A DNA stretch of 64,000 nucleotides from Paramacrobiotus metropolitanus (GCF_019649055.1 NW_026570239.1:434001-498000); one strand, 5' to 3'; shown: positions 12,901 through 24,068, counted from the stretch's first letter. Notes: generated by a model not told the origin, from the sequence alone. Program-made: numbers and translations.

Positions 12901-15900
12901 ACTACGCGACGGGAACGAGTTCGGTCATTTCAGTGATTCAATTTTACCCCTACTTGCGTTCTAGTTAAATTGAAATTTAATGGCTACTCAGTTTCAAGAT
13001 TTCGTAAAATATTGAAACCCTAAATGCGTTTGCGCAGTTAGCAGCTGCAACGTTTTTAAAAGTTCGGCTGTGAGAAATAACTGCAGAGTGGTTCAAGTAA
13101 ACATAATTAACTTTAGCACTCTCAAACACTTATCTGCCTCGGTTTATTGCATTCTACGAGTATAGCCAACTGATTGTGTAAGCCGTTTGTGTGCGCGTTT
13201 GCGTCGTTTGTGTACGCTGGTGTGAAACCGTCTGTGCGTGCAACATCGGGTTATGAAAAAAGATGATTACGAAAAGTTTAAACCCAACCAGGTGTGCCAA
13301 AAGTTCCATTAATGACCGGCGTCCTCCAGCGTTTGCTAAAGTCGTACGTAAGGATAGAGGTTGTTGTGACACGAAACAATTTTTCAACTATGTTTTCAAA
13401 CCAAAGAAAACCATACAGCACGTATGCAAGATAACGCGCTGCACAGCTCAGTTTTTTAACTTGTCCGTACTTACCTCAACAAATCATAACACAGGCACCC
13501 TACTGCACTGCACTAGCTGTATACCAGTCAGATGAAAAAGTTGTCTGATTTTGCGTAATGGCGCCGCAGACTGTTGCAAAACACAGCTACAGATATATAG
13601 CATCAAGTAAATACACTTTTTCTCTAAAATCACTATAGGTCAGTCGTCTACACATTTATAATTATTCGATTTTGATATGGATGCTGCATGTGTCCGGCAT
13701 GTTTTGCATATTGGTTTGCCCTGCTAAAAGCGTGTTTCAGTATACAGCGACATATAAATCTAAGCTCAATGTTACCGCATAGGCTTCGGAAACTACCCAT
13801 TTAAAATTTTTTGAATTAATTTAATAAATCGTAAGATATCATGGCATACCTTCACAGGTCCTCTTGAATCCGATTCTTCCGCATCCGTAGCATTTTTGTT
13901 AAGCTGCGCTGATTTCTGTTGTGTTAATAAAACATTTGTTGTTAATTACTGATCAAATACACACGTTTTTGTTTCATTTTTCTTGTGCATTCACATAATC
14001 TTCGCATTAGAACAGTGCTCACTTCTTTTTCGATTGCTTCTCCAATGTCATCGGCTGCTTCCTTTGTTATTGTAACTGGTGGAATCGAATTCTTTATCCG
14101 TCTCACGTGCAGGTCATCGTAACTTTCCAGACATTCCAGCTTGGACGACAGCAAGATATTCTCCACCCACTTCCGCAAGCCTTTAGGGTTGTAGTGCCGC
14201 TTGCAAGGATCTTCGGCAAACACTATCACATCCGCAGCGAATGCCATTGTAAAGAATCCACAGCTAACACCGTCCGACTGTTTCTGAACTGGCATGTAAC
14301 GAACTCGAATTTCTTTGCAACCGTGACCGTAACACCTCCACAGCTGATATTTAAGCCCATCCGTCAACTCCGCACCAAGAGAATCGTAAAGTTGAACTTC
14401 ATCCTCTTCAGCATCCCATTTGGAAAAACAGAAATGATTGACGTCGTTGAAATGTATCTGACAGCAAAGGCGTGCTGTTTTATCAAGTCCTGGAAACCTT
14501 GGTGAAAGCGTTTCCCATGTGTCCAACATTCCCGACACATCTTTGGCATTTTCTTTTATTACAGAGGAAATAAGATTAACGACATCTGGAGAAATGCTAC
14601 CATTATTCTTGATTTGGTCGATTTCGCTTTTTAGCACAAACTGTCCACAGCAAGGAATAGCGCGGTCACCATCGATTACCATTTTCGCAGAATCCGTGCT
14701 GACCTTCGTCTGACCTTTGGAAGTTAAAGCGTCGCTAACTGGCGCAGCGCATCTGTTTCCCTGTCGTAATAATCGATTGTGTAATGCAGAATAAGTTTTG
14801 CAGTTTATATACTGTCTTGGTAAAAGTCGCTTAACGGCCTTCATAAACTAGACCAGAGATAGGGTACGAGAGATTAACACTTGCAGGGGTGTTTTGTTGA
14901 ATCCTGGCATCAATATACGATCTTAAAAGTGCCACCTTTGCGTACGCTAACTAATGCACGATTACCGTATAAGCAATTCAGATTTCGAACTCAGTTATTA
15001 ACCACGCCTGGCAAGTCCCTGACAAGGTAATATTATTTCCCTGGGGATATTCGTGTGAATACATGACGCATATCGTCATTTAGAAAAACATTTGCTCTTT
15101 ATATTCGAAATTTTAATTGGGATATTTGTTGTAGCTATCATTTAACAAATTCGTACACATACATGTTTCAGAACTTAATGTTGTGTGTCTGTTCGCACTT
15201 CAAAGAAGCCGCAGATCGAGCATTTGAGATACCGATCTCCTGCAGCGCTGATTGCGGATATGCTTGTATATATTTTTTCTGATCCTACAAGCTTGCAGAT
15301 GTATAGTTTTAGGATCTTAGAATTTAGAAGTACGCGAAAATTTTAACAATCCGTATGTGATTCTTGTGAACGCAGAACTGAATGTCAAAGTTTCTTTTTC
15401 GCTCAAGTACATGTCGCAGGCCGGCTAGAGTTCACACTTCAATACAGGTCAGCATCTCGGGTGCGCGATGAGCGGCACCTTTGAACGACGCGCGGAAACA
15501 TCATGGGACGTTTTGCAGTACTAACTTTATGAACTACGCCCTTGTTATGTTTGCACAAAGTTGCGCATAGAACGTTTGTCTGCTTATGGGTTTGTGACTC
15601 GGTTCACAAAGAAAAACTGAGCCAGTAAGTCTTCTCCAAATGTCACGGCAAGTTGGTAGATATCCGGTAATCGGTTCTGTGACACCCTCTAGGCGCCGTC
15701 TGAAATTTGATTCTACAATTACATCGTGCCCACAATCGGTGCGGAACAATGAAGCTACGATCCTCACTGTGGTGCCTAGGATTTTGCTATGTATAGTGAA
15801 TGTTTACAGTGTTATGCCGGTACCTTCAGCGCTAGTACCTAGCAAAAATTTCAAAGACCAACCATGTCCACCAAGCGTCACGCCGATGATTACCGGCTTC

Positions 15901-18900
15901 GCTTCCGCTCCATCGCGGTTTTTTCCCTAATATCAGTTGTTCACAATTCTTGGGTTTGTGTTTAAAAATTTCCAGTAAGTTAGTGAGAGCCGAACTGCTT
16001 ACTCAGAGCCGAACTGCGTTCGTTCGTTCTGCCGGTTTTATCAATAATAGTTGCTATTAAGAAAATTCAGTACCTACAGTAAAACGCACCATGTCTTCGC
16101 TTCGCTTGTTTGGCTCCAATTTCGGTTCGCGTTTTGCGTTTTTTGGTACTCTGATATCATCGTTTGGTACAAACTTCAGCGTCGCGCCGTAACGAATTTG
16201 GGCATCACTTGCTCTTGTCGATACAACTGTCGCAGGGCCTTTCAATTTTCAACGACTTTTACCTTGGATTTTATTTCGTTTCACTTTGTCGTAGAAGTAC
16301 ACCCTGTCACCTGTAAATGCAGAATACGGATTGTAAAATTTTATTAACCTGAAACGTTTAGCAACGTTCTCAACTTTTCGAAAACTTTCTGCTGCAAATC
16401 GGAGTTTTAGCGTTAGTGCAGTTAATGTTCCATCACCTGGCTTTAGAATTTCACCCTTCCCGAGATTTCTTTTATCGAAGGCTTTCTTCTGGCGTTGCTG
16501 CTCTTTCTTAATGCCTGCCATTGTATCCGCCTCGACAGCCGCTCTCATTCCATCTAACCGGTCCATGATTGCTTCGCATTCATCGTTTATGACTTGCTCA
16601 ACTGCACTCGGTGGACCTTTCGCAAACAGCTCTATAAAATCGTCTTCTTCTCGTGAGAATTCTTCTCCTGGGTCAAACCGTAGCGCAAAAGTGTGGAACA
16701 ACTCGTGCGGTGAATACTGGGTCGTGGTATGCTTGCTTTGTCGAATCACGAAAAGCCCTTCGTTAATACACTGGTCCCATTCAACTGATCGCTGTTTCGC
16801 AGCCATCTCAATATGCCTAAAAAATTAAAATAACGTGAGCCAAGCTTCAATAGTTGTTCATGCTTGTTCAGTATGTACATGCATCTTCACCAGTAATTTC
16901 ACACTTTAAGTTACCGTTTTATTTCCCTATTGGTGCGTTCAATAATTCCGTTCGAGCGCGGTCGATACGGCCGAATTAAAGAATGTTTAATCCGCAGAGC
17001 CTTGTTTATCGCATCAATATCCTGAAAAAAAGGTGCAAGGTCGAACTTTGTTTCTGCGTATTGTGCTCATAAAAATTCTCTTGTATTTTGTTATATTTTA
17101 GTAGTTTTTTTAATTAGGCTTGATATTTGGTTACGGCCTTTGTGAAATGTACCGTATACCCATGAATGCATTTTACCGAGCTTCTTCCTGTGCGAACCAC
17201 GAGTTTGTTGGTTTCCTTAAGTAATAATGTGTTTTCTTAGGTACAACAATACGCTTCTTTAAGTAAAACACAATGTTCTCTAATGTTCTCTAATACTGTC
17301 AAATTACGTCGAATATTTTGCAAATACTTTACGCTAAGCCTGCACTTGAAAAGGACTGTACAACGTTACAAGTGTAGCGTGCAATTCTCTTCAAGTGCAT
17401 TCTTGGAGTACCGTATTTACAGAGTATTTGACGATGCCGGTATGCAAGCGCAACAGTTTCAAAATTATTCGACAAAGGCCACACCTGCTGTTACATTATC
17501 CAGAAGACCAGTTTTTCCGGCTACTGCATTAGGCAGATACTGAGCGCAGCAGAGAGAACTTTCCGTGAACGTAGACAAATACGGTACGGCGCGGTATGAC
17601 CTAGTATAGTGAAACTGTTTAAGAAGGGCTGGTTTCTTCATGCGATAAGAAGACGCGGTACAGCTACAGCGCTTTGGGTGGAAAAAAATACGGGACGCTG
17701 CTTTAATCGCCTATGGCTCGTTTCGTACCACTCCAAAAATTCGACCCATCATTTTTCGCTTCGTGTTCGGTATTCCTAGTATTCAGTATTCCCGCGTATT
17801 CCACCGGTATTCACTCGTGTGTGCCTTTATTCCGTCGTATCTGCTTCTATCCATTAAGTATCTCTTTACAACCTGCAACGTATTTCGCCAGTATTCCTTC
17901 ATGTTCTGCCTGTATGCCGACTTATCCGCTTCGTATCCCTTAAGTGTTACTCTGCATCGGGCGCTATATTACACGTATTCCACTGGTATTCGTTCGTGTT
18001 TTGCTTGTATTTTCCCGCATTCCCTGGTGTTTTAGTTTTTCTTATGCTTTCTTATGCTTTCTTAAGTTTCCTGGGTTTTCTTATGTTTTTCTTAGTTATT
18101 CATAGAATGCCGGTGGAATGCACGGAATGAGGGGCCGCTGCAGAGAGATACATACCGGATACGGGGCGGATAAGTCGGAATACTGGCAAAACACGAACGA
18201 TTACTGGGCGGGTACGCGGGAATACTAAGAACACGTATCGAAAATAATGGGTCGTTTTTTGGAGTGATACGAAATCGTCTATTTATCGCTTTAATTCGCC
18301 ATAGACGACGATTAGCGACAACGTCCTGTGCAGAACGCGGGACAAAACGATCAGCAATGCACTATGACGACTTTAGAGCGGAACCCAGCGGTAGGAAAAA
18401 TACAAAGCAATGCCGCAGCAGTGTACCGTTTATGGGATCTGGTATGCCAGTCAAATTATTGAACGCATGTGCGTACCGGCTTGTCGATTTCACTCCGGCT
18501 CGTGAAACCCCATTTATTTGGCGTCAGACAGATAACATAGAAACTAAGTCGGGTGTGGCAGGTGGAGAATAAATTATGCATGTAACAGCTAGCTTTGCAA
18601 AACAGAAATAAGCACCGATGAATCTGAAGTAAGTTAAAGGCCGTGCTGGCGCTCTATAACCATGGAGCGGCCGGTACAAACCAGATACGCTACATTAACA
18701 ACATTGAACGTTTTCAACTGGACAATAACTAACCTTATTGCGGAACTCTCCTCCATTATCTGTAATTATCCTTTCAGGAGCCCCATAGCGGCAGTATACA
18801 TTTTCGAATAACGCTGCGGCTACGGTTGCTGCCGACTTATTGGAAATTGCTATGGCTTCGGGATATTTTGTGTAGCAGTCAACAAGCGTTAAGAGGTACC

Positions 18901-19717
18901 GATTTCCCTTTGACGTTACACATTCCATATCAACCAAATCCATTGCTACAAGCCACCAGGCCTTAGCCTTGAGACCAATATGGCGATAAGAGTCGCGTAC
19001 TTTAGTTACTCCCTTGCCCTCCATGTGGCAAAGAGAACAAGAATTGATCTGCGACAATACGTAAACTCGTTGAAACATGAACAGACAAAATACCGAATCA
19101 AACACCACGTAGCGTTGTACAATAGCCCTGAAATTTAATTTTTGATTAGTGTAAATTTTAGATTGCATTTTCTTACGTAGTTCGTGACATCATCTCTCAT
19201 TGTCTTCCAGTAGAATTTTGAGGACAATCGCTCTAACATTCGCTCCCGGCGGAGATGATTGAACCTCCTCAAAAAAGTACCAAATATTTACTGAATTCCG
19301 GGCTATAGCAAATTGGTTCTCTACAGTATTATGACGAACTTTCAAACCGATTTCATCTGTTAAAAGATTCGTTCAAATTTTAAAGGTTTCATGTTGAATT
19401 TTCTGCCAAAAATGTAAAAAAACTTGCACATACTCGTGGCATTCCTTGATAGTTTCCAAACGCTGAGCCACGGTTTCAACGCACAGGCGTTCTTCCTTCT
19501 TCCGTGTTACAAAATAAAGTTTTTCGTTCTTTAACCGGTAATGAACAGCCTGTTTTTTGATAACCGTTTTTTCGCTGTTTGTTAGTCCTGGATAATGGCT
19601 CCGGTGCCTCGGATCAGAACGTAGATAATGTCGCAGAGCCCGAAAGTCTGGGTCAGCATGGTACATGCGATCTGGCAAATCTTCATCGAATTTTGATTGC
19701 TCCACCCGATGACACAT
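9901..19717 (-). CDS. Integrase-type transposase fused to four Ulp1-like domains (one in-frame stop)
   Basis: Proposed exons: 19717-19434, 19267-19177, 19048-18734, 17021-16915, 16816-16437, 16310-16078, 14847-13963, 13915-13850, 12809-11262, 10548-9901. All phases agree, giving 1,519 codons. The N-terminal part has a Zn-binding-like H-x4-H (HERFNH) and CSLC. The integrase core has its first Asp in AMDLVD, second in ITDNGGEF and Glu in NGIIERTNREIK, followed by a GPATVV module. Ulp1-like domains follow. Domain 1 has VNHFCF, QLYDS and VQKQSDGVSCGFF. Domains 2 and 3 are degenerate (RRWVQ, VYD). Domain 4 has HHNHFVLL, NVFDS and DQQPNGMDCGIY. It would cut and join element ends in the nucleus; the protease role is unknown. 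Weak points are the GTGTAT donor at 13962, the 16077-14848 junction, a possible earlier 5' start, and an in-frame TGA at 16251-16249 which implies inactivation unless recoded. Confidence 0.75.
16249..16251 (-). pseudogene. In-frame TGA in the integrase C-terminal module
   Basis: In the exon starting at 16310 the frame reads KIQGKSR, TGA, then KLKGPATVVSTRASDAQ in the same frame. The downstream GP motif is the expected neighbour of the chromo/GPY-like module of Gypsy-type integrases, so the stop interrupts real coding sequence. The only nearby GT...AG pair would leave a 24-nt intron, which is implausibly short. A recent nonsense mutation is the simplest explanation. Confidence 0.7.
17703..18298. 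repeat. Foldback insertion in a transposase intron
   Basis: The left end TTTCGTACCACTCCAAAAA (from about 17725) and right end TTTTTTGGAGTGATACGAAA (ending about 18269) are inverted copies, and extend through a CGACCCAT...ATGGGTCG pair. The inside is a degenerate GTATTCC/GGAATAC array, also inverted. Outside lie near-direct copies of GCTTTAATCGCCTATGG (17700-17716) and GCTTTAATTCGCCATAG (18278-18294), possibly an imperfect target duplication. It lies within the intron 18733-17022, so it is nested in the large element. Confidence 0.6.
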
Positions 19718-20575
19718 TTCTGTGGCTGCTGAATCACTCCCATCTTCTTCAATGTCTTTCGAATCATCGGTACTAGCTACATCGCTGTCAGCAGCTCGCG
19801 CATCTCCAGTTCATTTTGCCAGCTACCAAAAGACATTTCGTGCATACTGTTAGACATTTAAAATGCTTGCATTAATTCACATCGTGTCTTTGATGTCGCA
19901 ATAAGGATACTGGTTCTTCTATATTTTACAATGCTTTATATGAACTCCGACGCAGTTTTACAGTAAAGTTTAGTGCTTATAATGTTTGCCATAATAAAAG
20001 CCTTAATCATGGGAATTGGCGATGTTACCCAGCTTTGCATGTTTACTAATGTTACGTTACAGCCGCGTTGCTTTTAGTAGCCAAAAGCGTAGCAAAAGTC
20101 CTTTATGTCACCGCTAATGCGAAATGCGATGTCCTTTCGTCGGTCACCGCCACGAAATGCACATATGTCCTGCAGCCATAAATATGCATGCCCATGTCAT
20201 TCGTGGTATCCGTTCGTTGGTCACCACAACCAAACCGCACCAAATGCACATGCTTACGGTGGCCGCTATTCCTAACGACATCTATTGGCTACGTACGATC
20301 CTAAAGCGGTAAGATACTGTAGAAAACAGTAGCACAAAAGTGAATTATGCCACCTGGGAAAACTTTCAGGATAGAGACAGAATACGAGTAGAATACGTAA
20401 CAAAAGGGCAGATTCCATGCGGGTTGCATCAACCATGCTTGTATTTTTTTTATTTTTAGTATTCTGCCTACACCGGAACCAGACCAGTACAAGGTACACA
20501 GCCTGAAAAATAATATTTTATTATGTCTTTCGCATACCTTATACGCTCTCCGATAAGAAAAAGTTAAAAACCTTC

Positions 20576-21389
20576 TCATAGGTGTGTGGGATAGGTACTA
20601 GCCTTAGCTTGAATTTTTTTGTCGTTCACCATCAGTTGCCAGTCTCCATAAGGAAGCGCAGTTTTTTGGACAAACAGCCAAAATTCTTTGTACGAGACTG
20701 ATTTAAAAAAGGCTGCGTCGTTAAATGGTGTCATAGTCCTGACAAAACGGGGATACAAGCAATAAATACTGTAGCCATGGAGAACTGTTTACAGTAAAAC
20801 AGGTCAAAAGGGGATACAAAAATCCATTTGTAAAATTATTATTATCCAGCTAATCCTGCAACGCATCGGTCATACAGTTCCCGCAACAAGCGAGTGCACT
20901 TTCCTAGTGTATATGGTAACTTGTCTTTATTTTGCAATTTAGAAGCAGAACGTGTATATGGTAACTTGTCTTTATTTTGCAATTTAGAAGCAGAAACACG
21001 CACGCAAAAGGCCGAGATCTGAACGTAAGTGCGCAGAGGACCACCTGGCTTACCTGTGCAGCTGTTTCATGTGTAGATTTCGGACCATCGTCATTTTTGC
21101 GCGGTAGATTTTTCGCATCTGGCTCCTGTTTCAGAAAATGTTTGGCAATATCCAGTTGAAATGGGTTTGGCACCGGATTGTATCCAACATTCGGCGGAAC
21201 GGGACCGTATGGAAAATTCTGAACACCATGCAAATTGACTGGGTTGTTTACTGACGGAAAATAAAAGGGATAAGGATGGTTCTGCATCGGCAATGGGTAC
21301 TGAGCAGGGGGACCTGTTAATGAAGGAATCATAAACGAACCAGCATTCGCAGAGAAAATATTGGGGTATCCGGAACCAAACGGATACAT
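20576..21389 (-). CDS. Candidate 5' exons of the transposase gene or a separate element gene
   Basis: The frame from ATG 21389 to a clean GTAAGC donor after 21054 encodes a Pro, Asn, Tyr and Gly-rich segment (MYPFGSGYPN..., PPAQYPLPM, PPNVGYNPVPNPF), low complexity and probably disordered. A second open stretch, about 20734-20576, reads MTPFNDAAFFKSVSYKEF and has a plausible TTGTCAG acceptor upstream. The phases of these two pieces do not match, so either an exon is missing or they belong to different products. They lie upstream of, and on the same strand as, the integrase exons, which makes a 5' extension of that gene likely. No enzymatic family is recognised. Confidence 0.4.
20907..20995. 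repeat. Exact tandem duplication of 44-45 bp
   Basis: GTGTATATGGTAACTTGTCT... to ...TTTAGAAGCAGAA occurs at 20907-20951 and again at 20952-20995 with no internal difference seen. It lies just inside the presumed intron after the 21054 donor. The identity points to a very recent duplication. Confidence 0.9.
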
Positions 21390-21874
21390 GGTGTTGAGAG
21401 ATGCCCAAATCGCGCAGACGGATAAGCAAAAGAAATGCTCGCTGGCTTGGAAAGCAGTTACTCAAAGTCTCAAAATTCCACTTTCGCAGCACTCTACCGT
21501 TTTCGAAGACAGAATTGTGCGTTCAGTTTTCCTAACACAAGTCAAGGATGATTGCTGCGGCGTTAATATAGCTACCTACTCATTTGTGCTAACTACCACA
21601 AAATAGGCTGGTGCCTCAAAATGGAAATAATTAGTGCAGACCGCTAGGAATTAGATCGGACTTAAGCCTCGCAACACTATGCCACTATTCACATGCTAAA
21701 GTAAACTACAACGGTCATTTCGAGATTTGTAATCCCTTTAAGCCTGCAGTCGCATTTGTATGTCGTTGCACATCAAAAGAGACTCACTTAGAGTATGAAT
21801 ATGTAATAGCTTCGTTGTGGCTGTAATGATCGGTATCCCATTTTACTAATGACTGACATAATAATTTTTTAACA

Positions 21875-22057
21875 ACATATTTTCACTGCATGCACTGTTG
21901 TCTCACAACTGACAATTTCAAATCTTTTCTGCCAGAATTGCATCCACACTTCTGCTGAAGTCCGGCAAACCGTGGACGGCTCATCCGCCAATCTGCCGAG
22001 CCAACCCGCTAGTGTCGATTTATCTAACAATGACACCATTGAGTTCACACAGGCCCA
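21875..22057 (-). CDS. Candidate short coding exon
   Basis: After a good acceptor (GACTCTCATAG, ending 22058) about 60 codons stay open. They read WACVNSMVSLLDKSTL, then LGRLADEPSTV, then VWMQFWQKRFEIV, with balanced composition and many aromatic residues. It sits upstream of the element's other minus-strand exons, so it could be their first coding exon, perhaps starting at the internal Met. No family match is recognised and the downstream donor is unclear. Confidence 0.3.
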
Positions 22058-22861
22058 CTATGAGAGTCAATGAACGCCGTCACTGCTTCGGCAAAAACGT
22101 GGGTGCAGTTATACTGGTATTTGCTTGCTTACATGTCATCCAACTCTTTACACCTTGCTAATAAAATTTTCCTTCTAAAAATTCTGATTAAGCCCTTCAG
22201 GTAGACAATGAACGCGTCAAATCAATTTGCCAATCAGTTAGCCAGCTGGCTATCTCTACAGATTCGTGCGTCAAACTCCAGCCTATTTCTCTCGTTCACA
22301 CCTCGTTTAAACCTCCCGATGCACATACGAAAAAATGTTAAATGCTTCTAGAAGTTTTTTGGCGCCCAACAAGTTACTGTTCTTAGCGGATGACGTAAAT
22401 TAGAATGCTTTAAGCACCAGAAAACACAATTGGGGTGCTACGCAGAGAACTTACATGCCTGAAGTCTATCAAAACGTAAATGACTCTCAATAATTTTAAG
22501 TTATTTGCCACAAGCACCAATTTGTTTGGTATAAAAAAGCTTCAAAACGGTTTCTCTGCTTTTTGCACTGCAGTCGTGAGGTTTTGCCAAGACGTGTACA
22601 AAAAAACTGCTGGATCTGAATACTTAAGTCAACCAAGCTGATTGAGAACGTGGCTTGACGCGTTTCTCGTCTACCTGTAAGCTCTAATCAAAGTTTTATA
22701 ATCAATTTGATGGGAAAATGAAAAGTGGAGGATGACATGTAGGTAGAGTAATAAACATGTATATACGCCTTACTGCATCCAGTTTTTGGATGGGGTGAGA
22801 CAAAAAGAAAGGTGTTCACTACGTAATGTAAATAGGGATCACTTTTGCCGGAACGGTGGAT

Positions 22862-23736
22862 AACCTTTGTCGAACGGTTGGCGACAATCAACAAAAAGGT
22901 TTATGACCTTTTGAGAAAGGTTGATTACCTCTGGCAGAAAGGTTGATGACCTTTGCAAAAAGGTTGATGACCTTTGCAAAAAGGTTGATGACCTTCAGAG
23001 AAAGGTTGATGATTTTTACAAAAAGCTTTATGGCGTTACAGAAATGTTCAGGGCCGCCACAGAAAGGTTGATTGACTATTGGCAACAAGGCGGCCTGAAA
23101 CAATCAGACGTTTGCCCTTTGACAAGCAGTTTTAATGTTAACAGGCTCTGCGATCTCTGATTATCTGTGACGTCTGCTGCTTTAATTGTAAAGGTGTTTT
23201 TCGCACGGCTTTAGAATAAGAAATTTATTGTCTTCGTGCCCCTTTACAGCAGTGTACAGTGCAGCAAATATGCATATAAGAACAAACGTGATGGGAAGTG
23301 ACGCAAAAGTGCAAGCAAAAGTGCAAAACAAAACATTGACAAAAACGTGGACATGGGATTGTGCAATGATTGGAATGCAGTGAGCGAGATGGCTTGGATT
23401 GGTAGTGGGAAATGACGGAGGGAGACGATTGTGCTGGTGTCCACGCTCGTAGAAGGTGCCCAGAATAAGGCTGAATTCATTTTCGTGCGAAAGCTGCTTA
23501 ACATAAGCTGATTTCGGTTTTTATTGATCAAACCAAACCTTTTGAGAAAGGTTGATGACCTCTGGCAGAAAGGTTGACGACCTTTTGAGAAAGGTTGATG
23601 ACCTTTGGAGAAAGGTTGATGACTTCTGGCAGAAAGGTTGATGACCTTTTGAGAAAGGTTGATGACCTCTGGCAGAAAGGTTGATGACCTTCATTGAACG
23701 TCAACCATCAACCCGTCAACCTTCCTGCCGGCTACA
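22862..23736. repeat. Right terminal inverted repeat with minisatellite
   Basis: It mirrors the left terminus. AAAGGTTGATGACCTTT-type units occur at about 22893-23060 and 23540-23690, around a spacer inverted relative to 7255-7655. It ends in CCTTCCTGCCGGCTACA. Unit edges vary (CTGGCAG, TTTGCAAA and TTTTGAG linkers), so units have diverged while the TTGATGACC core is kept. Confidence 0.85.
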
Positions 23737-23742
23737 GGCGCA
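23737..23742. repeat. Right 6-bp target site duplication, GGCGCA
   Basis: It is identical to 7080-7085 and directly abuts the right end of the large element. It lies in the codons for the family's SDxCA stretch in F-box exon 3 (minus strand, TGCGCC). Confidence 0.9.
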
Positions 23743-24068
23743 CACGTCTGACTTTTCGTTAATTTGTACTTCCTCCGCAATCCACCGTCCCAATTCCGGG
23801 CCGGCAAATCCAGCGGAGTCCCAAGCAAATGATGCTCCAGCACGACATACAATTTCGTCTGCATCTCCAACAGCGTACCGTGGATGACGGTGACATCATT
23901 CGTTGCAATTTTCTGAATGTATTCGCCGCCGATACCGCAGAGGCGGCAGTTGCGCCAGACAATCCGATCCACGGCGGCTGCCACGTCCACACACGCCTGG
24001 GCCATCAGTTGCACCTCCAAGGGGAGGCGGTTATCACCCAGATCCCAGCGACAGCGGTTAGCCACCAC
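23737..24068 (-). pseudogene. 5' part of exon 3 of F-box copy B, interrupted by the transposon
   Basis: It starts after a TCTCGCAG acceptor at 24068 and reads VVANRCRWDLGDNRLP, WRNCRLCGIGGEY and LEMQTKLYVVLEHHLL, matching exon 3 of the other copies. After LDLPA the family frame (LGRWIAEEV, EKSDVCA) continues one frame over, so there is a single-base-type frameshift near 23800. The element then interrupts the exon at 23737. Exons 1 and 2 are not found in the 355 bp before copy C, so this locus was probably incomplete as well as broken. Confidence 0.85.

Larger units (their letters stand above)
7086..23736 (-). mobile_element. 16.65-kb Ginger/Polinton-like DNA transposon with integrase and multiple Ulp1 domains
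   Basis: Both ends are seen: TGTAGCCGGCAGGAAGGTTG at 7086 and its exact reverse complement ending at 23736, flanked by GGCGCA on both sides. The terminal inverted repeats are about 1.26 kb (left) and 0.88 kb (right). Inside, the minus strand encodes a Gypsy-type integrase fused to Ulp1-like proteases (9901-19717). Published Ginger1 transposons encode exactly this pairing (integrase plus OTU or Ulp1 protease), but have CCGG or CCGT 4-bp duplications and 40-270-bp termini. The 6-bp duplication, total size and long repeat-rich termini are closer to Polinton/Maverick elements, yet no protein-primed polymerase, packaging ATPase or capsid frame is visible. I call it a divergent Ginger-like element. 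An in-frame stop suggests this copy is no longer autonomous. Confidence 0.85.

Noticed and set aside
13154-13535. Short frames on both strands within the large element
   Set aside because: They sit inside the long intron 13849-12810 of the transposase and show no motif.
15534-15930. Frames of 77 (-) and 96 (+) codons between integrase and first Ulp1 exon
   Set aside because: Considered as an extra exon; no splice pair in the right phase and no family resemblance. They are treated as intron.
17713-18035. Plus-strand frames rich in Tyr, Phe and Ser
   Set aside because: They are translations of the degenerate GTATTCC array in the foldback insertion.
7086-23736. Calling the element a true Polinton/Maverick
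   Set aside because: Size, 6-bp duplication and long termini fit, but no PolB, packaging ATPase or capsid coding is visible, and the integrase-Ulp1 fusion fits Ginger better.
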